This document shows, in pieces, positions 12,231 through 54,009 of a stretch of DNA of 64,000 nt. A model generated the notes under the pieces. The model did not search any database and was not told where the DNA came from. It saw nothing but the letters and a program-made list of their open reading frames with translations. Source of the stretch: Xenopus tropicalis (taxonomy: Eukaryota > Chordata > Amphibia > Anura > Pipidae); NCBI RefSeq assembly GCF_000004195.4, contig NC_030677.2, forward strand, positions 201,984,713 through 202,048,712. The letters are read 5' to 3'. Position 1 is the first letter of the stretch; every line of letters begins with the position of its first letter. The position numbers were made by a program, and so were the translations under genes.

Positions 12231-12619
12231 CTCTTGCAGGCACTTCAGGGACAATTTGGTTAAGTCATTATAAACCATTTAAAGGTCTGAGAGACAGGGT
12301 TCATGTCCTGTTTGCAGAATGACGTAACCCCCACAGGTGACATTTAAAAATTGGCTTTAAAATAACTCAGAGAAGCTTTTGAGTTTCTTCACTTAGGATT
12401 TATGCTCATTCCTTATTACCCAACTCGATGTCCTTATTTTTAGCTTTATCAACAAACTCCTGACCAAGTCTGATTATATATCAGTTGGAGAATAGTTATT
12501 TTGAACCCAAACATGGACCAATAAGCTGCAGACTTGGTTAGAAGTCAATTCAAAATTAGCTCTGGGGCCCTTCCTCTTGACCAGGCTCCACCATTGGTCT
12601 CAGGAAAGATTGTTCATAC

Positions 12620-12737
12620 CCTCCACTCTACCCCTATCTGACGTACCCTACTATCTGACAATATCTGATGTACTCTCCACTCTACCCCTATCTGACGTAC
12701 CCTACTATATGACAATATCTGATGTACTCTCCACTCT
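12620..12737. repeat. 52-bp tandem repeat, about 2.3 copies
   Basis: CTCCACTCTACCCCTATCTG followed by ACGTACCCTACTAT and ACAATATCTGATGTA, repeated. Confidence 0.85.
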
Positions 12738-12744
12738 CGTCTAT

Positions 12745-12921
12745 CTGACGATTCAGCCCTAAATGCTGAATGGTCGTTTTTGCTCAGGTGCTTAAACGGA
12801 GCCCAATCAAAATCCAAGGCTTTTGCGATATCGGTTGTCTTGTCGATCCACCATACACGCACCGAATATCGTACGAAACCTTGTTTAGTACAATAATATC
12901 AGTGCGTGTATGGCCAGCTTA
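12745..12921. mobile_element. Harbinger-like MITE, right half
   Basis: Contains a CATACACGCACCGAATATCG / GTGCGTGTATGGCCAGCT hairpin end, as in 18313-18654. The left end is missing or replaced by the 52-bp repeat. Confidence 0.7.
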
Positions 12922-13255
12922 AGCATATAGCTGTGAACTCTTCATCTCTGCAGGCTTGCAGTACTAAAGCCTGTAAATGTATATAGTTATAAATGCTGTA
13001 ATAAATATAGTAAGGTTACTACACCAGCCCATAGGTCCAGCAGCCCTATAACAGTAATGCTCCAGTCCTTCAAAGTTGTTCACAACAGCTCCCCATTTTG
13101 GATCTTTTCAGGCCATTTGTGTGTCAGTGACACTGCACATGCTCAGTGAGCTCTGGGCTGCTGTTAAGAAGTTAAGCTTAGGGGGTCATCAGTGTTCATT
13201 CTGCAGCAGAATGCACTGGTCTCTACCCTGCCATGTAATACTTCATCAGTATTAA

Positions 13256-14226
13256 ATTGTGTATATATACAGTATATAGTGAGTGTGTCCCTAAGCTCAG
13301 GTTATACTGTGACATTTATATTGTATATATACAGTATATAGTGAGTGGGCCCCTAAGCTCAGGTTATACTGTGACATTTATATTGTATATACACAGTATA
13401 TAGTGAGTGTGTCCCTAAGCTCAGGTTATACTGTGACATTTATATTGTATATATACAGTATATAGTGAGTGGGTCCCTAAGCTCAGGTGATACTGTGACA
13501 TTTATATTGTATATATACAGTATATAGTGAGTGGGTCCCTAAGCTCAGGTTATACTGTGACATTTATATTGTATATATACAGTATATAGTGAGTGGGCCC
13601 CTAAGCTCAGGTTATACTTTGACATTTATATTGTATATATACAGTATATAGTGAGTGGGCCCCTAAGCTCAGGTTATACTGTGACATTTATATTGTATAT
13701 ATACAGTATATAGTGAGTGGGCCCCTAAGCTCAGGTTATACTGTGACATTTATATTGTATATATACAGTATATAGTGAGTGGGCCCCTAAGCTCAGGTTA
13801 TACTGTGACATTTATAGTGTATATATACAGTATATAGTGAGTGGGGCCCTAAGCTCAGGTTATACTGTGACATTTATAGTGTATATATATAGTGAGTGGG
13901 CCCCTAAGCTCAGGTTATACTGTGACATTTATAGTGTACATATACAGTATATAGTGAGTGGGCCCCTAAGCTCAGGTTATACTGTGACATTTATATTGTA
14001 TATATACAGTATATAGTGAGTGGGCCCCTAAGCTCAGGTTATACTGTGACATTTATATTGTATATATACAGTATATAGTGAGTGGGCCCCTAAGCTCAGG
14101 TTATACTGTGACATTTATAGTGTATATATACAGTATATAGTGAGTGGGCCCCTAAGCTCAGGTTATACTGTGACATTTATAGTGTACATATACAGTATAT
14201 AGTGAATGGGCCCCTAAGCTCAGGTA
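13256..14226. repeat. 62-bp minisatellite, about 16 copies
   Basis: Unit GTATATATACAGTATATAGT + GAGTGGGCCCCTAAGCTCAG + GTTATACTGTGACATTTATA + TT. Copies are nearly identical except GTATAT/GTACAT and GGGTCC/GGGCCC switches, which cluster along the array. Confidence 0.97.
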
Positions 14227-16025
14227 AGTGACAGCAGCACAAAGCAGGGAATCAGTAAAAAAGATGATGTGGGGGGGGGGGTACTGGGGGCATCTTCGGA
14301 GCTTCAGATCGTCCCTGCCCAAAACAGAAGCCCAGATACAAGTTGTAGTCATTTTCTATCTTGTTTGTGGAGCTTTAATTGTCACTGTCTGATTTTGCTG
14401 TGACATAAAATTAAGTGAAACACAAGTAGAGTAATAAGGAGGAGCTGCACACAGGTATATACTGCAATATGCTCTTGGCTCCTTATGTGTGCGGTGCTTG
14501 TCAATTTACCATTTCAGGTCCCACAGCATTCCAAAAGCTCTGTCTGTTCCATGCCCTTGTGACGTTTTGGGCTTAAACACATTCAACCCCAAGTGTATGC
14601 CTTATTTCTACACCTTATAGGCCACAAAGGTTATGAATAATGTGTATATTGCTCACCATTGCTTATTTCCCGATCGCTTCCTTCTGTCCAGAGATTCCCA
14701 GATTACATCAAATGCATGAACTTAAACCCATAGCTGTGGTGTTTTCTGCGACTCTTTAGGGATGTAAAAGCTAAACAATGAGGAAAAAGACATAACATAT
14801 ATTAATGCCTTTGCCTTTACACTTGGGAGAATACTGTGAGTGGAAGAAAAATGTATAAGTCCTTGACCAGAGAAACCTGACCTTGAAGCACCACTGATGG
14901 TATTTCTATTTAGATATTTAGTATTACGAGAGGACCCCAGTTCATTGTAAGAGATGATAATGATCAGAAAAGCTAAATGTAAATAAAGTGGAAGCCAAAC
15001 AGCAACACGGGATGGATTCCATTACTGAGAAATCTAAAAAGAAGACAGGGGATTCAGTAGAGCACTACCTGTATGGTCACCAGCGATCATGGGAGAAAGT
15101 TTCACTGGATTTAAATGGGCTATAAGTGATCCATTCTAACTATCATGTAACCCATGATTAAAGGTATACGGTCATGGGAAAATATATTTAATTTTGAAAT
15201 GTCACATGGGGCTAGCCATATTCTTAATTTCCCAGGGTGCCACAGCCATGTGACCTGTGCTCTGATAAACTTTAGTCACACTTTACTGCAAGCACTGCCG
15301 ATCAGCAGAACTATGGGAAGGGGCACAATGCACTGAGATGGCGCCTACACACCAATATTACAACTAAAAAAAATACATTTGTTGGTTCAAGAATAAAATG
15401 TTAAATGGCAGAGGGAATTATTTGCTATGTAACAGTGTCATTTAGAGATAAAAAGTACCCCATAAAAATGCCAGAATCGCTGTAACATACATACTAAAAG
15501 ATGTGGCAATTTAGGCCCTAAGGGTTTTATGGTAGGATAATCTAACCTTATTATCATGATAAAAGTCTTGAAGGGCCAGTTCTCAAACTTACATGTGGAG
15601 GCAGGATGCTTAAAAGTTAAACATAGGGTCAGATTACGACAGTAGCGGCCAATTGGGACATAGGTGTTTTTAAGGCAATAAGGGGGTGCCTTGCAGAATA
15701 TTTCTTTGATGTTTCCAAGAATTCCTATTTCTGTACTCTTAAACCACTGCCTGTAATTAAAGAATGGTGTCCATTTTGTCAGCTTTTGAATAGAAATAGG
15801 TTCTGCTGCAATCTTTCAGCTGGAAGCGGTTCTGTTGCAATTCGTGTTTTGTATCTGCCAGATTGTGTCTGTTTTGATAGCCCTCTGAAATACCTGGCTG
15901 CATGCATGCCATCTGATATTATGGAGGAACCACCCTGTAATTCACATCATACCTTGCAAAGTGACAGAGCTCTTAATTGGGTCTCATTACTAAGATGGAG
16001 CTCATAAAGTGTTACAGACTATATA

Positions 16026-16061
<36 letters not shown>

Positions 16062-16140
16062 CATAATGTGCTTCTATATATGTCTTGGAGCTCTGATGTG
16101 ACTTCTAGTTCTACAAGAGGGAGTATATTATTCTTTATAA
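14227..16140. other. No gene; partial Kolobok/T2-like repeat from about 15158
   Basis: TTAAAGGTATACGGTCATGGG at about 15158 is a typical start of a TTAA-targeting frog MITE, but I could not place its right end. A (TA)n tract lies at 16023-16058. Otherwise nothing recognised. Confidence 0.5.
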
Positions 16141-16375
16141 TACAGGTATAGGATCCCTTATCCGGAAACCCGTTATCCAGAAAGTTCCTTATTATGGAAA
16201 GGCCATCTCCCATAGACTCCATTTTAATTGTAGGCAAAACAATCCTATTGTGTTTAAATTATGTTTAAAAGATTTTTTAGTAGACTTAATGTATGAAGAT
16301 CCAAATTACGGAAAGATCCCTTATCCGGAAAGCACCAGGTCCCGAGCATTCTGGATAACAGGTCCTTTACCTGTA
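16141..16375. mobile_element. MITE, TACAGGTATAGGATCC family
   Basis: Begins TACAGGTATAGGATCCCTTA and ends GGATAACAGGTCCTTTACCTGTA in inverted orientation. TA at both ends suggests a Tc1/mariner-type target. Longer copies lie at 59014-59673 and 60556-61089. Confidence 0.82.
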
Positions 16376-18312
16376 CTCAAATTTTGGTGACATAAATTAC
16401 ATCATTAAGCACCGATTATAACTGATGACATCACTAAGTTCTATTTGTAAGAATATTAATATTAATAAGGATATTAATGGCTCTTGCATATTATATAATG
16501 TTTGTATCTGATTTATAGATCCAAAAATATTTAACCTAAATACCGAGGCAGTTATGGTATTTGCGATTTCCTGTTATGGGAATCCCCTGTAGGAGTTTGT
16601 GCAAGTGCTTTGCTTGTGACATAGACTGTTGCATTTTCAAGGAAAAATCAGTTGCGAAATACATGCACTGGTGCTTTCAGGCAATTACTTTAGTCAGTGA
16701 AGGCGATTTGGTGCCCTATGTTTGGACTTGTACTTGTTGTCATGAGCTGGAAATAGGGTTGCCACCTTTTCTGGAAAAAAAATACCGCCCTTCCTATATT
16801 TTTACCTTTTTAATCTTATTAATAAAATCTGTTAACATGCAGTTGCCTAATGAAAATAAAAATTCTCATTGGCTGCTAAGAGTTGGTACTTTGGTATGAA
16901 TGTTCCTAGATGTAAGAGATACCCTCCAGCAGTTCTTGGAACACAGCAATCCTAAAAGCCCCCAACTGTTGTTGAGAACTCTCAGCTCCCACCCCGACTG
17001 CTGCAGTTTAACAGCTGGAAGAACCCCCTGATGTATTGACATTTGCACCCCTAATGTAATTACACTTTCCAGCCATTCTGGTCCCAAAGCCAACTCTACT
17101 TAGCAGTACAAAGACCATGGGGCCACAAGTAAAGTTTGAAATGTTTGTAGAGGATATAAGGAGAGGATACTGTGTGAATCAGCTGCCAGTGCTTTACAAT
17201 GAGCATTATGCACCTTGGGTACCTGGCTAATAGCTGACTTCCTGCAGAACCTGTTTTATATCTGCTTGCCGTGGCTTTCAACCACGCTCCCATTTATTTT
17301 AATTGAATTTCTAGGTTTGGCTCTGCCTACTTCATCTGGCTGGTCACGGTTCTAGAAATTAGAACTCTCAGGGCAGCAGCAGCACACAGGGAGATTCCCT
17401 GCATTTTGCCACCTGAGCAAATTTGCAGAATTGCCCCTCCATTGGCTTTAACACTAATTACCTGCTGGTGTACTAATCTGTCAGGGCAATTAAATGCCCT
17501 TACCACTTGATCCTCAGCTCTGGAAGCAGGATAAACCGCTCAAATCCCTCCATTAACTCCTTAATTACCTACAATTTCTGGTCTAATGACTTGTCAGGTG
17601 ACTTTACCTGGGAAGCGCCTAAGCCTGGGTAATTACGTGGGAACAGCGTCCCTTTCCGATGCTTGCTTGTGTCTGTCATTAGTAACCCAGTCTATGAAAG
17701 GAGTATCGTGGTGAGTGCTAGGGAACAGCAACAGGCTAAAGATTTCCTGCAATAATTTAAAAAAAAAAAAACAATTGTTAAAAACAAATCTTTGCATGGG
17801 TTGATAAGGCAGGGTAATACACTGTGTTATATATCATGCTTCCTATTCAGGCACATGTAACCACCCATATTGCCACTTACCAGTGAAACTTTGCATGCAC
17901 GTGAGAGTAAAATATTTAATGTGTTTGTCACCGTATGTGTGAATGTTTCATTAGATGTGTGTAGGAACATGCTAGCGCCTGTGCCTCCCGGAACTCATCA
18001 GTTATACATAGAGGAGCTGTTGGCTCTCTGCGTTTTTTATGCTCAGACTGTTGAGATATTATATTGGATGGAGCCAATACAAATATTTGCAGAATGTATT
18101 TCTGGGTAATTTGACATAGTGGCCTGCTGCAGATATTGAGAGAGGGCCACATTCATAGGCCCTATATATTCTTGCCTGGCCAGCCTTCCTGACCAATCTC
18201 CCCTCGGGAGGGCCATCATTTTGGTACCTTAAATGGGCAAATAAAAAGCTGGACGCCAAATTGGTCCATCTATGGCCATTAACTTTCCAGCACAAAAAAT
18301 ACAGTTGTCTTT
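16376..18312. other. No gene recognised
   Basis: Non-coding by inspection; a poly(A) run at 17758-17771. No exon, RNA gene or clear element end. Confidence 0.5.
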
Positions 18313-18654
18313 AGGTGGCCATACACGCACCGATATTATCGTACGAAACCTCGTTTCGTACAATAATCGGTGCGTGTATGGCATGTCAGCGAGCCGACCG
18401 ATATCGCAGGAAGCTGCTGAAATCGGTCGGCTCGCCGATCGGCCAAGTTAGAAAATTTTGATCGGGCGTCATAGAAGGCGCCTGACCAAAATTCTCCCTT
18501 CAGAGCTGAATCGGCAGAAGGAGGTAGAAATCCTATTGTTTCTACCTCCTTACCTGCCGATTCAGCCCTGAATGGTGTGTGGCGGATCTGACGATGTTTC
18601 GTGCGACCGATGGTCGTACGAAACATCGTCGGATCGCCACGTGTATGGCCAGCT
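18313..18654. mobile_element. Harbinger-like MITE, 342 bp
   Basis: Ends AGGTGGCCATACACGCACCG and CACGTGTATGGCCAGCT. TTT flanks each side. The interior folds into large hairpins (ACGAAACCTCGTTTCGT; GAAGGAGGTAGAAATC with its complement). Confidence 0.85.
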
Positions 18655-19617
18655 TTTTGGCTTGCTTATCACTCTGATGTTATCTACAGTAAATTGTTTT
18701 TCCATTAAGTACAAATATTTTCAGAATTCACATCCAAAGAGAAATAGCCAGGAGTTTGGAAAGGCCTCGGTACAGCTGCCAGAAGTTAGTGCTTAATCTG
18801 CTTAATTATTTACATAAGGTTCTGGCCTTTTCATCGTGTGAATAGCCTTCCTTACAATGACTCCGGTGCATATGAGCAGCCATTGTTCAGCTTAAGTCAA
18901 GGGTTTCTTTTCTGTTTTGTTTTCTGGAAGGTTTGACATTTGCTTTTATTTTACTGTATATTCTGCAGTTATTTTTGTGTTCCAGCTCTCATTTGGTTTT
19001 CCTGGACAAGCGCAAACAATAACATAGCTTCTTTCTTTGTGTCCAATATGATAGATATGGATTTAGCTATAATAATCTCTTCAGCTGCTGCATATGAACA
19101 TAGTTGTTGCAGATCAAAAAAGACACATGTTGATCAGGTTCAAACCCTTTTGTGATATAATTCCTCTGCAGCCACTATTTGAACCAAAGGAGGGGTGGAA
19201 AGAAACCTTAAGGTGTCTCCAATTAAACTCAGAGGGGAAAGGTCCTCCCTTCCAGCCCCTTGATTTGTGCTACAGTATATGTATTTTCACTTAAGAACAC
19301 AATGGCTGGATAAGGAATACATATCTCTTACATCTAGCCCACAACTTACAACAGGGCAAATGAGACTTTTCAGTTGACTTGATGTGGTCCCTAATTAAGG
19401 AGATGTCATGCTGGGGTTGCAAGAAGTCACCACAATGTGACCGTTTTTTAGGGTGGGAAAAAAACAATTGGTGATTCCTTGGGCCTTATTTTAGGCTCCA
19501 TTTCTTCATATACTACCCTCTAACATTTAAAATATTATAGTAGCATATGCATTAGAGATCATGGCAATGGTGGAATGCCATGGTGTGGGGAACAAGATTT
19601 GACTGGAAATCATAGTA
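18655..19617. other. No gene recognised
   Basis: AT-rich non-coding sequence with no supported feature. Confidence 0.5.
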
Positions 19618-19790
19618 ACATAGTAAGTTAGGTTGAAAAAAGTCACGTCCGTCAAGTTCAACCTTAATTCCTGTATTTAACCTGCGTAACTGCTAGTTGA
19701 TCGAGAGGAAGGCAAAAACCCCATCTGAAGCCTCTCTAATTTGCCGCAGAGGGGGGAAAATTCCTTCCCGACACCATGATGGCAATGGGA
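19618..19790 (-). mobile_element. LINE/SINE-type repeat fragment
   Basis: Begins CATAGTAACATAGTAAGTTA and continues GGTTGAAAAAAGTCACGTC, the reverse of the tail at 885-963. Followed by CTGCTAGTTGATCGAGAGGA and AAATTCCTTCCCGACACC, typical of this abundant frog repeat. Confidence 0.7.
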
Positions 19791-19849
19791 CTACTGTATA
19801 TGAAGAAGAATATGCCAATGCAGTTTTGATTTTTGGTTCATAAAATGGA

Positions 19850-20228
19850 ATATTATTGAGTTAGAGAGGGTCCAAAGAAAAGCAGCTAAGCTGGTAAAGG
19901 GTATGGGAAATCTGTTATTAAGAAAGACTGGCCAAGTTGGGATTGTTTTTTTTACAGTGACAGCTGTGAAGTTATGGAATTCTCTCCTTGAATCAGTCGT
20001 ACTGGCAGATACATTAGATAGCTTCAAGAAGGGGTTGGATGGCTTTTCAACAAGTAAGAAAATCCAAGGTTAGCAAAATTAACAAAACTAATCCAGGGAC
20101 TGGTCCAATTGCCCATTTGGACCCAGAAAGCATTTTACCACCCTCTGGGGTAAACTAGAGAGTTTCCTCACCATTAACTCGAATTCACCTGGACAAATGG
20201 TTGAACTTGATGGACATATATTTTTCAG
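19850..20228 (+). mobile_element. CR1/L2-like LINE 3' fragment
   Basis: Reads WNSLLESVVLADTLDSFKKG then LDGFST, the usual end of the reverse-transcriptase ORF in CR1/L2-like LINEs, and ends with the GTTGAACTTGATGGACATAT tail. Stops and indels break the frame. It ends about 60 bp before the first atp8b1 coding exon. Confidence 0.75.
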
Positions 20229-20291
20229 TGTGTGCAGAATAAATGAAAAAAAGACTTATCAATCAGAGCACTAATTCTCTCCCTTTACAGC

Positions 20292-49665
<29,374 letters not shown>

Positions 49666-50090
49666 TTTACACTTTTACCCAAACTGGGTTTTATTTTTAT
49701 ACCCGTATAATTGCACATGTGAAATGGTATGTTATTTTTTTTTTTAAGGAAAAAGCCTTTCCCTCAGGATTTTTTAAAGCAAGGTTACATTTAATAGAAT
49801 GACATTTTTCTACATCTACAGACAAATATTCATTTTTCTCAAGGGCTTGATAGGACGGCAGACTTGAAGTGCACGTGGAATATAATCTAGCACTAATATG
49901 AGGATCTCGTGGGCATAAGAAGATATGGGTGACTATATTATGTACTGTTGAACCACTAAAGAGAGTCCAGAGACCACTTGGACAGGGTTTGTACTAAATG
50001 TGGCCTTCCTTGCCGTGGACACTTTGTGTGGACTTCAAAAACCTGTGAAATTTTCGTTTACTCTTCCGCCGTTGCTTATTTAATGTTGTT

Positions 50091-50096
50091 AATAAA
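50091..50096 (+). terminator. atp8b1: Poly(A) signal AATAAA, proximal
   Basis: Canonical hexamer 426 bases after the stop codon, with downstream GGTATGTCGG and a T-run as the GU/U-rich element. Confidence 0.65.
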
Positions 50097-50553
50097 TTGT
50101 AGTTAAGGTATGTCGGTTTTTTTCTACTGAAGAAATGGTTCTTTTGTGCCAGAAAACATTTTATCTAAATTCTAAATGGTCTGAGAAGCCTTTTTTTAAA
50201 AAAAATGTTATCTTCGTTGGAAATTCTTTTTATTTTTAGCTCCCTATTGCAGACGGACACATGGCGTATTTATTCCTATAATGCAATGGATATACCGAAA
50301 CACACGAGCCACTGAAAACTTACACTGAACTGTGAGAAACTGGTTAAAACATGTAGTAAAATAAAAATTGCTGGGATGCTTGGTAGTTTTGTATGAAAAG
50401 TGCTCTCCCTTCCCCTGCCAACAGTAAGTGGCATTAGTTCCAGAGAGACTGAAATCTGTAACACCGCAACACTGCCCTTAATGCAAGATTTACAGGATGG
50501 CTTCATTATTTTTAAAGTTTTATCTTAATGTACAAAAATCTATTTTATTTAAA

Positions 50554-50570
50554 AATAAAAGCGAAATAAA
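50554..50570 (+). terminator. atp8b1: Poly(A) signals, distal pair
   Basis: Two AATAAA hexamers five bases apart, followed by a GT-containing stretch. A possible alternative 3' end giving a ~920-nt UTR. Confidence 0.55.
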
Positions 50571-50599
50571 GAGACGTGTCAAGGTTGATTTTGGTGCCG

Positions 50600-51330
50600 A
50601 AATCTGCTCTGTGTGCCTGCGCCCAGGCCAACGCAATGGCTCCGGGTGCAGGCACAGAAAAAAAGGCTGATTCTTGGTCTGTGTTTATCTGCAGCCTGAG
50701 AATCAGCCCCCTCTGAAATTTTTTATATTACAAGACCTGTGTTTCTGAAGCTATTTCTCTCATGGTAACCTACTGCGCAGTACATTAGAGCTTTATAAAT
50801 AAAGAATCAGCAATAGAGTAATCATGGAGTACTCTCATAAAGAATAACAAATCCAGTTTGTAATGTTTTCTATATTCCGTGCTCTTCTACCAAAAAAAAA
50901 TCCATCCTTACATTCATAATACTTTGGCCAAATTTCGAAGAAATAATTCCTTTGCTGGTTTGTTTGCTGCCATCGTGTGGTGCAGTATGAACACTACATC
51001 TATGGGTTCTTAGCATTGCCGTCAACCACTGACGAGCCAAAAGTTTATTTTAAAAAATCGATAGAACCATACAAATACCTTGGGAAATCAAATTCAGACC
51101 ATTTTCTCCTACAGGATTGTTAAATGGACTTGGGTTAGTTAACTCCTGCACCTAATTTACTAAATCTTCCACTTTAGTACTGGTAGTTCCACTGTTAGTG
51201 TGAAAAGTGACCATTATGTTGGCCACCCCCATTGAAGCAAATCTTTGGTCCAGGCCAGTGTGTCTTCCATAATGACTGAGCTGCCCTTCTAAGGGCGCTG
51301 TACCACCATGTTCAATCTATTTCCTAATAT
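50600..51330. other. Intergenic spacer; palindromic repeat at its start
   Basis: GTGCCTGCGCCCAGGCC and GGCTCCGGGTGCAGGCAC (50612-50658) pair as a hairpin, probably a MITE tip; CTGATTCTTGG and CTGAGAATCAG nearby. The rest is unremarkable. Confidence 0.55.
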
Positions 51331-51339
51331 CTCCTGGGC

Positions 51340-52470
51340 AAGTGCAAAGTTATGCCCTTTGGTAGAAATAATATAAATGCAAGTTATACACTAAATGGTA
51401 GTTTGTTGGGGGGGATCCTTAATGGAGAAGGGGTTTTTGTAGACAACAAGTTGTCTAAAGGTGGCCATACACGAGGCGATTTCGCTCGTTGTGCGATGAA
51501 CGATTATATCGACAAACGATCGTATGGCGATCGAGTTCCCATACGATATGCCATCCACGGGCAACGATAATTCGGGAAAGATTTTGTCGCATCATTATCG
51601 TAAAATACCTACGATCGTACATCTACGTACGATCGATGTCGTTGCTGGCAATCGTGACATGCGCAGAGAACAATCGTTGAAAGACAAATGTCTGACACTC
51701 ACACCAACTGGCAGATTTTATCGTTAAACGACCAAAATTTTTAAACCTGGCCGATCGATTTTGGGGACGATAATGTCGGCTCGTTTAGTGGGCCGACGAT
51801 CGTTCGTACACCACCAACTATACGATAACTTAACGATGGCATCGGATCGTTCGGGAATCGGTCGTTTGTAAGTAAAAAATCGGTCCGTGTATGGCCACCT
51901 TTATTCCAGACAGTGTCATTCTGTGGCTACTAAAGCAAATAAAGTGCTGTCTTGTATAAAAAAGGGCATTGACTCAAGGGATGAAAACATAATTTTGCCT
52001 CTTTATAGGTCCCTGGTAAGGCCTCACCTTGAGTATAGGGGGCAGTTTTGGGCTCCAGTCCTTAAGAAGGATATTAATGAGCTGGAGAGAGTGCAGAGAC
52101 TGCAACTAAACTGGTAAAGGGGATGGAAAGGTTAAACTATGAGGTTAGACTGTCAGGGTTGGGGTTGTTTTCTCTGGAAAAGAGGCGCTTGGGAGGGGAC
52201 ATGATTACTCTGTACAAGTACATTAGAGGGGATTATAGGCAGATGGGGGGGGGGTCCCATAAAAATGATCAACGCACCAGAGGCCCCCCCTTTAGATTAG
52301 AGGAATGGAGCTTCCATTTGAAGCAGCGTACGGGGATTCCTATATATAGTTTATGTACAGTTTATGTATGTGAGTGTATAGATTGGTAAGTATAGGTTGT
52401 ATGTGCTGGGTTTACTTGGAAGGGTTGAACTTGATGGATATTTTTTTAACTCTATATAACTATTTATGTA
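51340..52470 (+). mobile_element. CR1/L2-like LINE 3' portion, interrupted by a MITE
   Basis: Before the insert: MPFGRNNINASYTLNGSLLG then EGVFVDNKLSK. After it: RQCHSVATKANKVLSCIKKG, LPLYRSLVRPHLEYRGQFWA and KKDINELERVQRL, the RT thumb/C-terminal region of CR1/L2-type LINEs, then LGLFSLEKRRLGGDMITLYK. Stops break the frame, and it ends with the GTTGAACTTGATGGATAT tail. The 5' part is missing (typical 5' truncation). Confidence 0.85.
51459..51900. mobile_element. Harbinger-like MITE inside the LINE
   Basis: Ends AGGTGGCCATACACGAGGCG and CCGTGTATGGCCACCT, flanked by TAA on the left and TTA on the right. CpG-rich interior with many CGATCG words. Longest member of the family here (442 bp). Confidence 0.85.
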
Positions 52471-52703
52471 ACTATGTAAGAGCATGTACAATATATCAAT
52501 TTTCAGATTGTTACTATAAAGCCCCAGTACCTGCCCAAGGTGCCAATGATCAAACAAGGTGGCATGATGCCCTACAAAAAAGTGTCCTGGGCTGGTGAGA
52601 TTTTTATAGAAGATGGATACTGGACTTGTCCACAATGTTAGCTTTAGGCTTTTAGTTTAGTTTTTCCCGACCCACACAACACTGCAGTACTTTATTTTTT
52701 CTT

Positions 52704-52930
52704 GTCAAAAGGGTAGTTCACCTTTAAATAAACTAGACATTCCTATTCTGAGACAATTTGCAATATACCCCAGCAACCAGGAAGTGCTTTGAATTAGAGA
52801 TTACAGTATGAATAGGAGAGGGCCTGCATAGGAAGATAATAAATAAGTAATAAAAATAAAATTCTAATAGTACCAATACTAAAGCTATTAGCAGATCTCT
52901 AGAGCAACTCATCAACTGGATCGGAGCACA
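52704..52930. mobile_element. T2-like MITE fragment
   Basis: AAAGGGTAGTTCACCTTTAA then GACAATTTGCAATATA, as in the T2-type repeats at 62860-62886 and the window end. Confidence 0.55.
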
Positions 52931-53249
52931 CGGAGCGTGTGATTAGGTTTTTCCAGCTAGCTGCAGGTAGAACAATGAAAGCAAACTTCTGATTGGGTAC
53001 CATGGGTTACTGCCCAGGTGTAAATTTGCCCAGTGTTTAGAAATGAGAAGGGCAATGGCATACATGGAGTTTTCTCCATCACTGTTGTAAACGCAACTCC
53101 ACTCCTTTCCAACCCATGGTCACTAGCAATGACAGGAATGTTATCCTACTGTCAGTCCACACACAGAATGGAATTTGGCCAAACAACCCAGCTTGGGTTG
53201 CCACTGGGCTGGTGTTTTATCATTCTTGCTGGTAAAAAAGATAGAAAGA

Positions 53250-53506
53250 AATCACAGCGCTCGGTCTAACCCACGCTGTAGCGTTGACCAGCTGCTAGAA
53301 ACACACTATTGTGCCAGCGCTCGGTCTAACCCACAATCTGGAGTTGACCAGCTGCTATAAATGATAAAAAGCCATTAATTATACACAAAGAGAAAGAAAG
53401 TTTGCCAGCGCTTAGTTTACCTTTACAAATAATTTTTACTAACACCTCATTTTTTGTAAAAATTATATTTAAAGGTAAACTAAGCGCTGAACTTTCTTTC
53501 ACTTTG
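53250..53506. repeat. Palindromic repeat with tandem start
   Basis: Two tandem copies of CAGCGCTCGGTCTAACCCAC ... GTTGACCAGCTGCT, then an inverted repeat: arms 53386-53439 and 53456-53506 (CAGCGCTTAGTTTACCTTTA and its complement), 16-bp spacer. Confidence 0.85.
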
Positions 53507-54009
53507 ATAAAAAAGATGTTTGATGCCAATGCAGAGCTGCCACCCCTCCCTGTTTTCAGAAGCTACCCACTTTTAACTTTTTCCCCTGGTCTCCCGTCGC
53601 CCAATAGCATCCTCCCGATTTTTCTGCAATCCCCCAAACTTCAACATCAAATTCCTTGTGAGCTTTGTTGATTTTCTTGGCTTCAGCAGGGCATTTCCAC
53701 ATGCGCGTGACCAGTACCGCCGCTCCCTATACGCAGAGTATGCAGTCTGCGTAGGGCACCAACAGACCAAGTCATCGTCGGCGGCTGAGGCTCCCTCTCT
53801 CTTATGCGGCAGCGTCAGGCCCTTTTATAAGGTTGCGCCCGTGCGTATGATGTCCATTTGGCCAGCAGCGGCCCTGCGCGTGACGTTACTTCTGGAAGCG
53901 AATGCTGGAGTGTGAGATCACTCCCGGGTACCAGCGCAAATTTTTGCCCCGTATTGTGGCTTCCCCAGTGGTTCAATTCAAGAAAGTGGTCAGCCCTGCC
54001 AATGTTATT

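Larger units (their letters stand above)
49666..50590 (+). other. atp8b1: atp8b1 3' UTR (approximate end)
   Basis: AT-rich sequence after the stop with no coding potential. AATAAA at 50091-50096 is followed within 30 bp by a GT-rich tract, a good proximal poly(A) site. Two more AATAAA hexamers (50554-50559 and 50565-50570) precede GTGTCAAGGTTG and may be the distal site. The true end is not determinable without transcripts. Confidence 0.7.

Noticed and set aside
11874..12278. Frames with RHPMSVLT or WVPHKNLH repeats
   Set aside because: Translation of the 24-bp minisatellite on the two strands.
1..20290. Untranslated first exon and promoter of atp8b1
   Set aside because: I looked for a CpG-rich block followed by a donor upstream of 20291 and found none convincing. 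It may lie outside the window; cDNA would decide.
51352..51727. Frames inside the 51459-51900 element
   Set aside because: Chance frames in a CpG-rich MITE. The only real coding remnant is the LINE on either side.
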